NCBI GenBank assembly: GCA_965217075.1
Contig: CBDCHC010000004.1
Span: forward strand, 1-64,000
Length of the DNA: 64,000 bases
From: CBDCHC01 sp965217075
GTDB lineage: Bacteria > Pseudomonadota > Gammaproteobacteria > PS1 > Pseudothioglobaceae
Reading direction: 5' to 3'
Part shown: positions 17,188 to 26,207 of the stretch, in pieces
Position numbering within the stretch: position 1 is the stretch's first letter
How the letters are laid out: every line of letters begins with the position of its first letter
The notes under the pieces: generated by a model
What the model saw: the letters and a program-made list of their open reading frames with translations, nothing else
Database searches by the model: none
What the model was told of the DNA's origin: nothing
Translations under genes and position numbers: made by a program

Positions 17188-17957
17188 TTTTTATATGCAC
17201 TAAATAACAAATAAATACCATAAACAATCATTGGTATGCTTAATAATTGCCCCATAGTAAACCAATTAAAAGCTAAATAGCCAATATGAGCATCAGGAGA
17301 ACGTACAAATTCTATCATAAACCTAAATATACCATAAAATATTAAAAATAATGCTGATATTGCTTTTGTAGGTCTTGATTTTGCGCTAAATACCCATAGT
17401 ATCATAAATAACAATAAGCCCTCTAATAATGCCTCATATAATTGTGATGGGTAACGAATTATTAATTTATTGGTTGCATCATAAACACCAATGCCAAATT
17501 GACTATTGGTAACTTTCCCCCATAATTCACTATTAATAAAATTACCAATTCTACCAAAACCTAAACCTATTGGTACAAGTGGCGCTACAAAATCCATAAT
17601 TTGAAAAAAAGTTTTGTTATATTTCTTGCTAAACAATAACATTGCTATAATTACACCAATTAAACCACCATGAAAAGACATACCGCCTTGCTGTAAATAA
17701 AATAGCGATAACGGCTCATTAATAAAAGTTGTAAAATTATAAAACAACATATAACCAACTCTACCGCCAATTATTACTCCCATTGCACCATAAAAAATTA
17801 TATCTTCAATAAATTTATTATCTATACCTTTTTTTTTACAGCGTGTTTTAGCTAATAAATAAGCGCTTAAAAACGCTAATAAATACATAATGCCATACCA
17901 ATGTATTTTAACTATACCTAAATCAAGTGCTACTGGGTTAATTGGATTGTAAATCAT
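17184..17957 (-). CDS. lgt: Phosphatidylglycerol--prolipoprotein diacylglyceryl transferase
   Basis: Polytopic inner-membrane enzyme that attaches diacylglycerol to the lipobox cysteine of prolipoproteins, such as those at 1-725 and 11164-11364. The 257-residue protein has about seven hydrophobic segments, the QQGGMSFHGGLIG motif with the essential histidine, and the family signature GRIGNFINSELWG. It is followed by thyA with a 4-base overlap; tRNA-Arg lies 27 bp upstream on the same strand. Confidence 0.96.
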   Translation of the reverse strand: MIYNPINPVALDLGIVKIHWYGIMYLLAFLSAYLLAKTRCKKKGIDNKFIEDIIFYGAMGVIIGGRVGYMLFYNFTTFINEPLSLFYLQQGGMSFHGGLIGVIIAMLLFSKKYNKTFFQIMDFVAPLVPIGLGFGRIGNFINSELWGKVTNSQFGIGVYDATNKLIIRYPSQLYEALLEGLLLFMILWVFSAKSRPTKAISALFLIFYGIFRFMIEFVRSPDAHIGYLAFNWFTMGQLLSIPMIVYGIYLLFSAYKK

Positions 17958-17984
17958 CTTTTTTTTATATCAAAGTATTGATAC

Positions 17985-18061
17985 TGGTGCGCCCGAGGTG
18001 ACTTGAACACCCGACATTTGGCTTCGGAAACCAATACTCTATCCAGCTGAGTTACAGGCGC
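17985..18061 (-). tRNA. tRNA-Arg (anticodon CCG)
   Basis: The minus strand folds into a 77-nt cloverleaf: acceptor arm GCGCCTG with CGGGCGC, a standard D arm, an anticodon arm with loop TTCCGAA (anticodon CCG), a TTCAAGT T-loop, discriminator A and an encoded CCA. Confidence 0.95.
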
Positions 18062-18100
18062 AAAAAAAAATCTGTGAGTTATAAAACAAGTAAGCATTTA

Positions 18101-18418
18101 TTAATCAATATCAGTATCACAAAAAATATTTTTCATTACAGCAATTAATTCTAAAATCTTAGTGTCTTTAACTTTGCATAAAATCTTATTACTACTTCTT
18201 CTGGAGGAGATTATATTTTTATTTCTAAGAATATCAATATGCTGTGAAACATTAGATTGCGATGATTTAACTCTGCCAACAATATCTAATACACTCATTT
18301 CTCCATCTCTAAGTACACATAAAATCTTTAATCTAAGAGGATGTGCCATCGCTTTTAAAGACTTACTTGCTTTCTCTAAATTTTCATCTTTAGCTAATAA
18401 CGAATCAATTGCATTCAT
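18101..18418 (-). CDS. ArsR-family repressor, SqrR/BigR-like persulfide-sensor candidate
   Basis: A 105-residue winged-helix repressor: KAMAHPLRLKIL, GEMSVLDIVGRV, then a recognition helix SSQSNVSQHIDILRN and a wing. It lacks the metal-binding CVC pattern of ArsR/SmtB metal sensors. Its cysteines are Cys34 (KILCVL, second helix), Cys81 and Cys100 (KNIFC, last helix). Cys34 and Cys100 are 66 residues apart, the same separation as the tetrasulfide-forming pair in the sulfide-responsive SqrR (41/107) and BigR (42/108), and lie in equivalent helices. Family assignment is firm; the sensing role is inference. It follows mlaC by 3 bp on the same strand, so its target may be the mlaC promoter or sulfur genes elsewhere. 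Confidence 0.8.
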   Translation of the reverse strand: MNAIDSLLAKDENLEKASKSLKAMAHPLRLKILCVLRDGEMSVLDIVGRVKSSQSNVSQHIDILRNKNIISSRRSSNKILCKVKDTKILELIAVMKNIFCDTDID

Positions 18419-18421
18419 TTT

Positions 18422-18937
18422 TTATCCTATTTTATTCAAAATAACTTTTTTATAATAACCTATAAGACTTTGTCCGCCAAGCACTATATCAAATACTTGC
18501 CATTTTCCAGTTCTATTATGCATAATTAAATCTAACATAACCCTACTTACCTTAAGTCTTACAACAATATTATTATTGCCAATAGAAGTTGCGCCCATAA
18601 ATACAAACATTTTTCCGTGTGCTTTATAAAGTTTTCTGACAATAGTACTTCTGACATCTTGTTTAATTTTATGTATTAACCAGTTTTTATAGTTTGAAGC
18701 AGGTACGCCTTTTACTATAATATCTGCCATGTAATCAAAATCAAAAAGAGCAAATATTTCATTGTTAATAAACTGATATACATTGGTATTAGCTAGATTC
18801 GAATGGCTTAATTGATTAAGACGGATAACTGTTTTATAAATATCTTGTTCTGCATTAGTTATTTTTGTGCTATTAGTATTAGCTACAACAATATTATTAA
18901 TAAATAACAAAGATAAAATAAATATAAAGATTTTCAT
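18422..18937 (-). CDS. MlaC/Ttg2D-family periplasmic phospholipid-binding protein
   Basis: Probable periplasmic lipid-shuttle protein. I start it at ATG 18937-18935, which has AGGAG six bases upstream and opens directly into a signal peptide (MKIFIFILSLLFINNIVVA); an upstream in-frame start is rejected. The mature part has helix-rich FALFDFDYMADIIV, and the C-terminal GKWQVFDIVLGGQSLIGYYK matches the W-K-V-x-D-V-x-x-x-G-x-S-L pattern of MlaC. The other Mla genes (mlaA, B, D, E, F) are not adjacent. It is followed by the ArsR-type repressor 3 bp later and divergent from the processing-protease gene. Confidence 0.72.
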   Translation of the reverse strand: MKIFIFILSLLFINNIVVANTNSTKITNAEQDIYKTVIRLNQLSHSNLANTNVYQFINNEIFALFDFDYMADIIVKGVPASNYKNWLIHKIKQDVRSTIVRKLYKAHGKMFVFMGATSIGNNNIVVRLKVSRVMLDLIMHNRTGKWQVFDIVLGGQSLIGYYKKVILNKIG

Positions 18938-19008
18938 GTGCGCTCCTATTAAATTTAAAAACAATTTATGGTATTATATTGTATTTATTTCAAACAAAAT
19001 TAAATATT

Positions 19009-20331
19009 ATGCAAATCTTTAAAAAATTATTATTATCAATCTTAATAATATCCTTTATTAATAACGCTTATGCTGCAGATGAACAAGCACAACAAAGTAC
19101 TAAAAAAGAATTTAATTTTAAGAAAAGTTTAGAAAAATTTAACAGGCTATATAATACAGTAATAAATTTATATTACACGGATGTTGATAAGCAAAAATTA
19201 TTTGACAATGCTATGAAAGGCATGGTAGCAGGTCTTGATCCACATTCACAATTTCTAAAACCAGAAGAACAAAAAAGCTTAACAGAGCATTCAACCGGTA
19301 AATTTGGTGGCATAGGTATTGTGATTAATAAAAAAAATAATTTAATTGAAATTATCTCACCAATAGATGATACCCCGGCTTATAGGAAAGGCCTTAAATC
19401 TGGTGATTTAATTTTTAAAATTGGTAAGAAATCTGTACGTGATATGAGTTTAGAAGAAAGTGTAAAATTAATGCGTGGCAATCCTAAAACAGAAGTAACT
19501 TTATCTATTTTACGTAAAGGAGAAAAGCCTTTTAGTGTCAATATAATGCGCGACATAATTACTATCATCTCTGCTAAAGGTTATTTACTAGAAAAAGATT
19601 TAGCTTATATAAGAATATCAAGTTTTCAAGGCCCTACTAAAAAATTAATAGTAGAATCACTAGAAAAATTAACTAAACAAAATAAAACTCCGCTTAAATC
19701 TATTATTGTTGATTTACGCAATAATCCTGGTGGATTATTAAAAAGCGCTGTAGAGATAAGTGATATATTTCTAAAAGAAAAACAAATAGTGGTTTATACC
19801 GAGGGGAAAATTAAAGGATCAAATATTAATTTTTTTACTAAAACTAGTGACATGGTAAATAATGCTAAGGTTGTAGTGCTTATTAATGAAGGTTCTGCAT
19901 CAGCTTCTGAAATTGTTTCGGGAGCATTACAAGATTATAAAAGAGCAATCATTATAGGAAAACAGTCTTTTGGTAAAGGATCAGTGCAAAGTGTAATAGA
20001 TTTAGAAGACGGTTATGGTTTAAAATTAACAACAGCTAGATATTACACTCCAAATGGTCGTCTTATTCAGGCTAAAGGCATAACTCCTGACATTGCCTTA
20101 AAAGATTCAAATTTAAAAATCAATAAAGATATAAATAATACTGATATAATTAAAGAAGCTGATTTAAAAAATCATATAGTAGGTGAAGATGAAGAAGAAG
20201 TTGTAAATAAAATAAAAAATGATATTAATTACTCTAAAAAAGAATTAGAAGCAGTAAATAAATTAAAAAACGACTATTTCGTACATGAGGCAATGCTAGT
20301 ATTAAAGGCAATTAACATTGTAAGTAAGTAA
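19009..20331 (+). CDS. ctpA: C-terminal processing peptidase (S41 family, CtpA-like)
   Basis: Periplasmic serine protease that trims or degrades proteins from their C-termini. I use the ATG at 19009, which gives a standard signal peptide (cleavage near AYA, residue 22); the longer frame begins with TTG. Order: helical region (35-95), PDZ domain (about 98-185), then the catalytic core with RNNPGG, nucleophile Ser298 in NEGSASASE and Lys323 in FGKGSVQ, spaced 25 residues as in Prc/CtpA. The C-terminal tail is charged. It precedes parA by 6 bp on the same strand, an uncommon neighbour for parAB. Confidence 0.93.
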   Translation: MQIFKKLLLSILIISFINNAYAADEQAQQSTKKEFNFKKSLEKFNRLYNTVINLYYTDVDKQKLFDNAMKGMVAGLDPHSQFLKPEEQKSLTEHSTGKFGGIGIVINKKNNLIEIISPIDDTPAYRKGLKSGDLIFKIGKKSVRDMSLEESVKLMRGNPKTEVTLSILRKGEKPFSVNIMRDIITIISAKGYLLEKDLAYIRISSFQGPTKKLIVESLEKLTKQNKTPLKSIIVDLRNNPGGLLKSAVEISDIFLKEKQIVVYTEGKIKGSNINFFTKTSDMVNNAKVVVLINEGSASASEIVSGALQDYKRAIIIGKQSFGKGSVQSVIDLEDGYGLKLTTARYYTPNGRLIQAKGITPDIALKDSNLKINKDINNTDIIKEADLKNHIVGEDEEEVVNKIKNDINYSKKELEAVNKLKNDYFVHEAMLVLKAINIVSK

Positions 20332-20337
20332 TAAATT

Positions 20338-21096
20338 GTGGCAAACATAATTGCAATTATTAATCAAAAAGGAGGGGTTGGAAAAACTACAACAGCAGTG
20401 AATTTAGCTTCTTCTCTTGCTACACTTAATAAAAAAACTTTACTAATTGATTTTGATCCGCAAGGCAATGCTACTACTGCTTTTAATCAAAATAAAGATA
20501 GTATTGATAATTCTAGTTGTGAATTATTATTTGATGAATGTAGTATTAATGATGCTATCATAGTTATTAATAATAAATTAGCTATAATTGGCGCTAATAC
20601 AAATTTAGTAGCAGCAGAAATAGCTATGACTAAACAGCAGCAATTAAATAAATTAAAATCTCTTATTGCAAAAATTAAAAATAATTATAATTACATTATT
20701 ATTGATTGCCCTCCATCTCTTAACATGCTAACTATTAATGCCTTAAATGCTGCTAATAAAATTATTATTCCAGTACAATGTGAATATTATGCCTTAGAAG
20801 GCCTTAGTTCGCTAATAAGCACTATTCAAAGAATTAAAAAAACTAATCAAAATTTAACTATAACTGGTGTGCTTAGGACTATGTTTGATAGCAGAAATAA
20901 ATTATCAGATGAAGTATCAATACAACTAACCAAGCATTTTGCTGAAAAAGTTTTTAAAACTATCATTCCGCGCAATATAACATTAGCTGAGGCGCCAAGT
21001 TTTGGCAAAAGTGTGATTGAATATAAATCATCTTCTAAAGGCGCCATATCATATTTATCCTTTGCTAATGAAGTTATTTTAAGGACAAGACACTAA
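20338..21096 (+). CDS. parA: Chromosome-partitioning ATPase ParA/Soj
   Basis: Dimerising Walker ATPase that with ParB moves the replication-origin region apart. The 252-residue protein starts with GTG and has the deviant Walker A KGGVGKTT (residues 11-18), LIDFDPQGNAT and DCPPSLNMLTINAL. The short N-terminus, without a helix-turn-helix, is the chromosomal type rather than the plasmid P1 type. It shares one base with parB (TAATG). The gidA/gidB genes that often flank chromosomal parAB are not here. Confidence 0.95.
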   Translation: MANIIAIINQKGGVGKTTTAVNLASSLATLNKKTLLIDFDPQGNATTAFNQNKDSIDNSSCELLFDECSINDAIIVINNKLAIIGANTNLVAAEIAMTKQQQLNKLKSLIAKIKNNYNYIIIDCPPSLNMLTINALNAANKIIIPVQCEYYALEGLSSLISTIQRIKKTNQNLTITGVLRTMFDSRNKLSDEVSIQLTKHFAEKVFKTIIPRNITLAEAPSFGKSVIEYKSSSKGAISYLSFANEVILRTRH

Positions 21097-21947
21097 TGTT
21101 GCAAAAAAAAAGATTAGGTCGCGGTTTAGACGCTTTACTATCTACATCAAATAAAGAAACACCAGAAAATGATATTATCAGTACAGTTGATATTAGTCGT
21201 TTGCAAATAGGAAATTTTCAACCACGCATAAATATCAACAATCACTCCTTGCAAGAGTTAGCAAATTCTATTAAATCACAAGGCATAATTCAACCAATTA
21301 TAGTGCGTAGCATTAAAGACAATAAATATGAAATTATTGCCGGTGAAAGACGTTTTCAAGCTGCTAAAATAGCAAATCTACACAATATACCTATTGTTAT
21401 CAAGGAGATAGATGACAACAATACTTTAATCGTAGCATTAATTGAAAATATTCAGCGAGATGATTTATTACCACTTGAAGAAGCCAAAGCATTTGCAAGG
21501 CTGATCAAAGAGTTTGATATGACACATAATGAAATTGCCAAAGTAGTAGGAAAATCACGTTCTAATGTATCTAACATCTTAAGATTATTACAACTAAATG
21601 ATAATGTTAAAATATTATTAAATGATAATAAATTAGAGATGGGTCATGCTAGAGCGCTGTTATCACTAAATAACATAATGCAATTAAAAATTGCCAATCA
21701 AATCATAGCTAATAAATTAAATGTGCGTCAAAGTGAGGCTTTAGTTAAAAATATATTAATACCAAAAATATCAAATATCAACCAAACATCTGCTTATATT
21801 TTAAAATTAGGCATTGAATTAAGTAAAAAATTATCAGTAAAAATAAAAATAAATAGCACAAAAAACAGCACAAACTTAAATATTAAATGTTCATCAGAGC
21901 AAGAATTACAACAAATTATTAATAAAATAAATAACTCTATAAAATAA
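21096..21947 (+). CDS. parB: Chromosome-partitioning protein ParB/Spo0J
   Basis: CTP-dependent DNA clamp that loads at parS sites. The 283-residue protein has the N-terminal RLGRGLDALL ParA-stimulating segment, a ParB N-domain (FQPRI, ELANSIKSQGIIQPIIV, then the CTP-binding GERRFQAAK), a helix-turn-helix (HNEIAKVVGKSRSNVSNILRLLQL), and a C-terminal dimerisation part. No parS-like palindrome (TGTTTCACGTGAAACA) was seen by eye in the window. Confidence 0.95.
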   Translation: MLQKKRLGRGLDALLSTSNKETPENDIISTVDISRLQIGNFQPRININNHSLQELANSIKSQGIIQPIIVRSIKDNKYEIIAGERRFQAAKIANLHNIPIVIKEIDDNNTLIVALIENIQRDDLLPLEEAKAFARLIKEFDMTHNEIAKVVGKSRSNVSNILRLLQLNDNVKILLNDNKLEMGHARALLSLNNIMQLKIANQIIANKLNVRQSEALVKNILIPKISNINQTSAYILKLGIELSKKLSVKIKINSTKNSTNLNIKCSSEQELQQIINKINNSIK

Positions 21948-22092
21948 TTTATTATGCTGTTTTAAAAATAAAAGTTTTTTGCTGATTATTTTTAATTATA
22001 TTTGATGTTTTTATATATGTTAAATCTATTGAGCAATTATTATTTAGCTATGTATATTAATTTTTTATAAAACTTACTGTACATTATTTTAG

Positions 22093-22169
22093 TGGTACGC
22101 CCTAAACGATTCGAACGTTTGACCTACGGCTTAGAAGGCCGTTGCTCTATCCAGCTGAGCTAAGGGCGC
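22093..22169 (-). tRNA. tRNA-Arg (anticodon TCT)
   Basis: The minus strand gives a 77-nt cloverleaf with acceptor arm GCGCCCT and AGGGCGT (the first pair is G-T), an anticodon arm ACGGC/GCCGT with loop CTTCTAA (anticodon TCT), a TTCGAAT T-loop and an encoded CCA. Confidence 0.95.
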
Positions 22170-22192
22170 CAAAAATAAGTATTTTTAATAAT

Positions 22193-22269
22193 TGGTCGGA
22201 GTGGAGGGATTTGAACCCCCGACCACCTGGTCCCAAACCAGATACGCTACCAAACTGCGCTACACTCCG
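22193..22269 (-). tRNA. tRNA-Pro (anticodon TGG)
   Basis: The minus strand gives a 77-nt cloverleaf: acceptor CGGAGTG with CACTCCG, loop TTTGGGA with anticodon TGG, T-loop TTCAAAT, and encoded CCA. It lies 23 bp upstream of tRNA-Arg(UCU) on the same strand, and the two are probably one transcript. Confidence 0.95.
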
Positions 22270-22490
22270 AAATTAAGAGATAAATTATACCTTAAAGTTA
22301 AAAAAATTAACAACATTCAAAGTAGTAAAAAAAATATAAGCTAAATAAGTATTATTATATTTTTATAATAATCCTATATTGACCTACCTACTAACAAGTT
22401 AAACCTTGTAATAAATTACACAATTATATTATAAATAATGCTTAACTTTTCTACTATTAATAATATCAAAGACAATACATCAATATTATT

Positions 22491-23147
22491 TTATAAATTA
22501 TCAAAGTACTTATTATGCAATGCTAATTCTGCCTTATTAGCATAAATTATCTTTATATTACCAGTAGCATCAATATGTTTAATATTAGTATTTGTTTTAT
22601 TAATTATAGTATCATTGAATAAATTAATTTGCCCACCAGTAATAGCTAAATAAGCTTGGGCTAAAATCTTAACATCAATTAATGCGCCGTGTTTAACTCT
22701 ACTGCTAATATCAATATTAAAACGCCTACAAATAGCATCTAAAGAATGATTACCTCCAGGTCTTTGTTTTTGCGATAATCCTATAGAATCAATGATACTG
22801 CATATATCATCTATTCTATCTTTAATACCAGCTAATTTAAACTCATTATTTATAAAACCAATATCAAAAGTAGCGTTATGAATTACTAAAGTTTGCCCTT
22901 TAACAAAAGATATAAATTGATTCACTATATCTGCAAAATGTGGCTTATTTTTTAAAAAATTATCACTAATCTCATGTACAGCAAAACTATCACCTACTGT
23001 TCTATCTGGTTGAATATATTGATGATAAATTTCATCAGTAATCTCTCTATTTATTAATTTCATAGCACCTATTTCAATAATCCTATGACCATCTTTTACT
23101 TCCACTCCAGTAGTTTCAGTATCAAGCATAATTAATGTTTCTGTCAT
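22491..23147 (-). CDS. dnaQ: DNA polymerase III epsilon subunit (3'-5' proofreading exonuclease)
   Basis: Proofreading subunit of the replicative polymerase. The 218-residue protein has the DEDDh active site: Asp9 and Glu11 (MLDTETTG), Asp95 (HNATFDIGF), and His153/Asp158 (HGALIDVK). It is divergent from rpoZ with 40 bp between the starts. Neighbouring rnhA, the common partner, is absent. Confidence 0.95.
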   Translation of the reverse strand: MTETLIMLDTETTGVEVKDGHRIIEIGAMKLINREITDEIYHQYIQPDRTVGDSFAVHEISDNFLKNKPHFADIVNQFISFVKGQTLVIHNATFDIGFINNEFKLAGIKDRIDDICSIIDSIGLSQKQRPGGNHSLDAICRRFNIDISSRVKHGALIDVKILAQAYLAITGGQINLFNDTIINKTNTNIKHIDATGNIKIIYANKAELALHNKYFDNL

Positions 23148-23187
23148 TGTAATTCAGGTAAAATCAATAATTTTATCAGAATATAAT

Positions 23188-23442
23188 ATGGCAAGGGTAA
23201 CAGTAGATAGCTGCTTAACAAATGTAGCTAATCGTTTTGAATTAGTTTTAGTAGCAGCAAAAAGAGCTCATCAATTAAATGCTGGAACGCATAAACCTAT
23301 GATAACTTCATCTAAAGATAAAGCAGCGGTAATAGCGCTAAGAGAAATAGAAAAAAACTTAATAAATAGTGATATTTTGTTGGAAAAAGATGTAGTACTA
23401 AATAGTGATTTAATGCTTAATAAAGGAAATGAATTAAATTAA
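23188..23442 (+). CDS. rpoZ: RNA polymerase omega subunit
   Basis: Small RNA polymerase subunit that assists beta-prime folding and forms part of a ppGpp site. The 84-residue protein begins MARVTVDSCLTNVANRFELVLVAAKRAHQL in the canonical pattern and includes KAAVIALREIEKNLI. gmk and spoT, its common neighbours, are not here; acs follows after 23 bp. Confidence 0.94.
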   Translation: MARVTVDSCLTNVANRFELVLVAAKRAHQLNAGTHKPMITSSKDKAAVIALREIEKNLINSDILLEKDVVLNSDLMLNKGNELN

Positions 23443-23465
23443 CTTTTAAAAAACAATTATAACAA

Positions 23466-25343
23466 ATGCCTTTTATTGATAATAAAAAATATCAGCAGTT
23501 ATATCAACAGTCAATTGATAATACCGATGAGTTTTGGGCAGAACAAGCAGAGAAATTTTTAACTTGGGAAAAAAAATGGCATAAAGTTTCTGATTGTGAT
23601 TTTAATACAGGCAAAATATCTTGGTTTTTAGGTGGAAAATTAAATGTAAGTTATAATTGCATTGATAGACATTTACCACACAAAGCAAATTACCCTGCTA
23701 TTATCTGGCAAGGCGATGAAATAAATGACCATAAAACCATTACTTATCAACAGTTGTATCATAAAGTCTGCAGACTTGCTAATGGACTAAAAGAATTAGG
23801 TGTAAAGCCTGGAGATAGGGTATGTTTGTATATGCCTATGATTATAGAAGGGGCAGTAGCAATGCTTGCTTGTGCTAGAATTGGCGCTATACATTCTGTA
23901 GTTTTTGCTGGTTTTTCTACTCAGGCTTTGCGCAGTAGAATTATAGATAGTAAGTGTAGTATAGTTATAACTGCTGATAAAAGCAGACGAGGTGGCAAAT
24001 ATATAGCCCTTAAAGATAATGTTGATAAAGCAGTAAAAGATTGTGATTTTGTTAAAAATGTTATTGTAGTAAAAAATAGTAAAAATAAACTAAAGTTAAA
24101 CGCAAGGGATATTGATTATAATTCACTTATTCAACGACAAAATACTCATTGTAAAGCAGTTGCTTTTTCCAGTGAAAATCCATTATTTATTCTTTATACT
24201 TCTGGCTCAACTGGCACACCAAAAGGTGTATTACATACTTCAGGTGGTTACTTATTATATGCAGCTATAACACATAAATATATATTTGATTATACTGATA
24301 ATGATGTATACTGGTGTACAGCTGATATTGGGTGGATAACTGGACATTCTTATATAGTTTATGGACCTCTTGCTAATGGAGCTACTACTATGATGTTTGA
24401 AGGCGTGCCAACTTACCCAGACGCATCAAGATTTTGGCAAATTATAAATCAACACAAAGTAAATCAATTTTATACTGCTCCTACTGCTATTCGTGCTTTA
24501 ATGGGTGCTGGAGACAGTTTTGCTACTAAATATGACCTCTCTAGCCTTAGAGTGCTTGGTACTGTTGGAGAACCTATCAATCCAGCTGCATGGCAATGGT
24601 ATTATAAAATAATTGGTAAAGAGAAATGCCCTATAGTAGATACCTGGTGGCAAACAGAGACTGGTGGGCACATGATAACTCCTTTTCCTTATGCAACAAA
24701 ACTTAAAGCTGGTTCTGCTACATTGCCATTTTTTGGTATAAAAGTAGAAATTATTGACGATAAAGGCAATGTAATAACTGGAGAAGGTGCTGGCATTTTA
24801 TCTATAGCAAACTCGTGGCCCGGACAAATGCGTACCTTATATAATAATCATCAGCGTTTTATTGAAACTTATTTTTCTACTATAAAAGGCAAATATTTTG
24901 CTGGTGATAGCGTTCGTCGTGATGCTGATGGCTATTATTGGATCACAGGACGCGTTGATGATGTATTAAATGTTTCTGGTCATCGTCTTTCTACTGCTGA
25001 AATAGAATCAGCGCTAGTACTGCACCCTAATGTTAGCGAAGCAGCTGTTATCGGTTATCCACATGATATTAAAGGCGAAAGCATTTATGCTTTTGTTTCA
25101 TTAATGAGTGGTATTTCAGAAAATGATACATTAAAAAAAGAATTGGTACAATTGGTTAGAAAAGAAATTGGTGCTATTGCTACTATTGAAAAAATCCAAT
25201 TTGCTAATAATTTACCAAAAACTAGAAGTGGTAAAATTATGCGTAGAATTCTACGTAAAATAGTAGCGGGTAACTTGACTGATTTAGGTGATACATCAAC
25301 TTTAGCTGAACCGCAAGTAATTGATGATTTAATAAAAAAATAG
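23466..25343 (+). CDS. acs: Acetyl-CoA synthetase (AMP-forming)
   Basis: Activates acetate to acetyl-CoA through acetyl-AMP. The 625-residue length is close to the usual 650. Motifs of the adenylate-forming superfamily are present: YTSGSTGTPKGVLHT, WWQTETGGHM, the hinge GRVDDVLNVSGHR and the C-terminal PKTRSGKIMRRILRK, where the lysine in SGK is the regulatory acetylation site in other bacteria. It suggests that the cell can use or recycle acetate. A decayed dioxygenase gene follows. Confidence 0.96.
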   Translation: MPFIDNKKYQQLYQQSIDNTDEFWAEQAEKFLTWEKKWHKVSDCDFNTGKISWFLGGKLNVSYNCIDRHLPHKANYPAIIWQGDEINDHKTITYQQLYHKVCRLANGLKELGVKPGDRVCLYMPMIIEGAVAMLACARIGAIHSVVFAGFSTQALRSRIIDSKCSIVITADKSRRGGKYIALKDNVDKAVKDCDFVKNVIVVKNSKNKLKLNARDIDYNSLIQRQNTHCKAVAFSSENPLFILYTSGSTGTPKGVLHTSGGYLLYAAITHKYIFDYTDNDVYWCTADIGWITGHSYIVYGPLANGATTMMFEGVPTYPDASRFWQIINQHKVNQFYTAPTAIRALMGAGDSFATKYDLSSLRVLGTVGEPINPAAWQWYYKIIGKEKCPIVDTWWQTETGGHMITPFPYATKLKAGSATLPFFGIKVEIIDDKGNVITGEGAGILSIANSWPGQMRTLYNNHQRFIETYFSTIKGKYFAGDSVRRDADGYYWITGRVDDVLNVSGHRLSTAEIESALVLHPNVSEAAVIGYPHDIKGESIYAFVSLMSGISENDTLKKELVQLVRKEIGAIATIEKIQFANNLPKTRSGKIMRRILRKIVAGNLTDLGDTSTLAEPQVIDDLIKK

Positions 25344-25356
25344 ACAAGTGTAACAG

Positions 25357-26207
25357 ATGTGCTTAATTAATAAAAATCTATTAAATGACGAATATAGCTA
25401 TAAAATTTGGCGCGATAATAAATTAAAATATGCCACTAAAAGCACCACTATAGTTGAAATTAAAAATCCAGCAAAATTATCAAATAATGAAAAAAAAAAA
25501 TCAAAGATTTATGCAAAATAAATAACTTTGCTCTTTTAATATACAAGTTACAAAGGATTATTATGCTGATTTTTTAAATTTTAATCAACAATTTAACTTA
25601 TCAAATACTGATAATCACCTATATAGTAATCAAGATAATATTGCTCATATAACAACAAAGAATAGTCAGCAAGGTAAATTCATTCCTTATACCAATAAAA
25701 CTATTAATTGGCATACTGACGGTTATTACAATGACTACCAGAATAGAGTACGTAGTTTTTCATTATATTGTGTAAATCCAGCTATATATGGTGGTGATAA
25801 TTCTTGGATAGACAATGAATTATTATATATTTTATTACGTGAAAAGGATAAAGAATTAACTAAATTATTAAGCAATTCACAGGCTATGACTATTCCAGCT
25901 TGTGTTATTAACAATAAAAACTTATAGAAAAACTGCTACTGGAGCAATATTTTTAATTGATAAAAAAACTAATTGTCTATATCTACGTTATAGTAGGCGT
26001 AAAAAAAATATTATTTTTACTAAAGAAGTTTTGCCAGCAATTAATTTATTAAATAATATCTTAGATAATAATAAATATAGTCTTAATTATAAAATGCAAG
26101 CTGGTGACGGTATTATTTGTAATAATGTAATTCACAATAGAACAAGTTTTGCTGATATAAATAATAAAAGATTAATGTTAAGAGGCAGATATTTTAGTAG
26201 AATATAG
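25357..26207 (+). pseudogene. Frameshifted TauD/TfdA-like 2-oxoglutarate/Fe(II) dioxygenase
   Basis: Pieces in three frames join into one dioxygenase of about 280 residues. Piece one begins MCLINKNLLNDEYS at 25357. A shift is needed in the 11-A run at 25490-25500, another in the T run near 25535, and a third in an A run near 25917. The joined protein has the iron-binding INWHTDGYYN, the distal histidine in GDGIICNNVIHNRTSF and the arginine in LMLRGRYF, so the catalytic residues survive. The first two shifts look like one-base losses and the third like a gain. Substrate is unknown; the TauD/gamma-butyrobetaine hydroxylase superfamily acts on small acids. It may be truly dead or the product of homopolymer sequencing errors. 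Confidence 0.8.

Noticed and set aside
17968..17983. Hairpin tatcaa/ttgata between tRNA-Arg and lgt, considered as a terminator
   Set aside because: On the tRNA strand it is followed by a run of A, not T, so it does not look like an intrinsic terminator; it may only be a processing structure.
21948..22490. Possible parS site or replication-origin element next to parAB
   Set aside because: No sequence close to TGTTTCACGTGAAACA and no DnaA-box cluster was seen by eye; gidAB and dnaA are not present. Only two tRNAs and an AT-only hairpin (22351-22372) are found.
23182..23187. Perfect TATAAT directly abutting the rpoZ ATG
   Set aside because: A -10 box there would start transcription inside the coding region; in AT-rich DNA the match is expected by chance.
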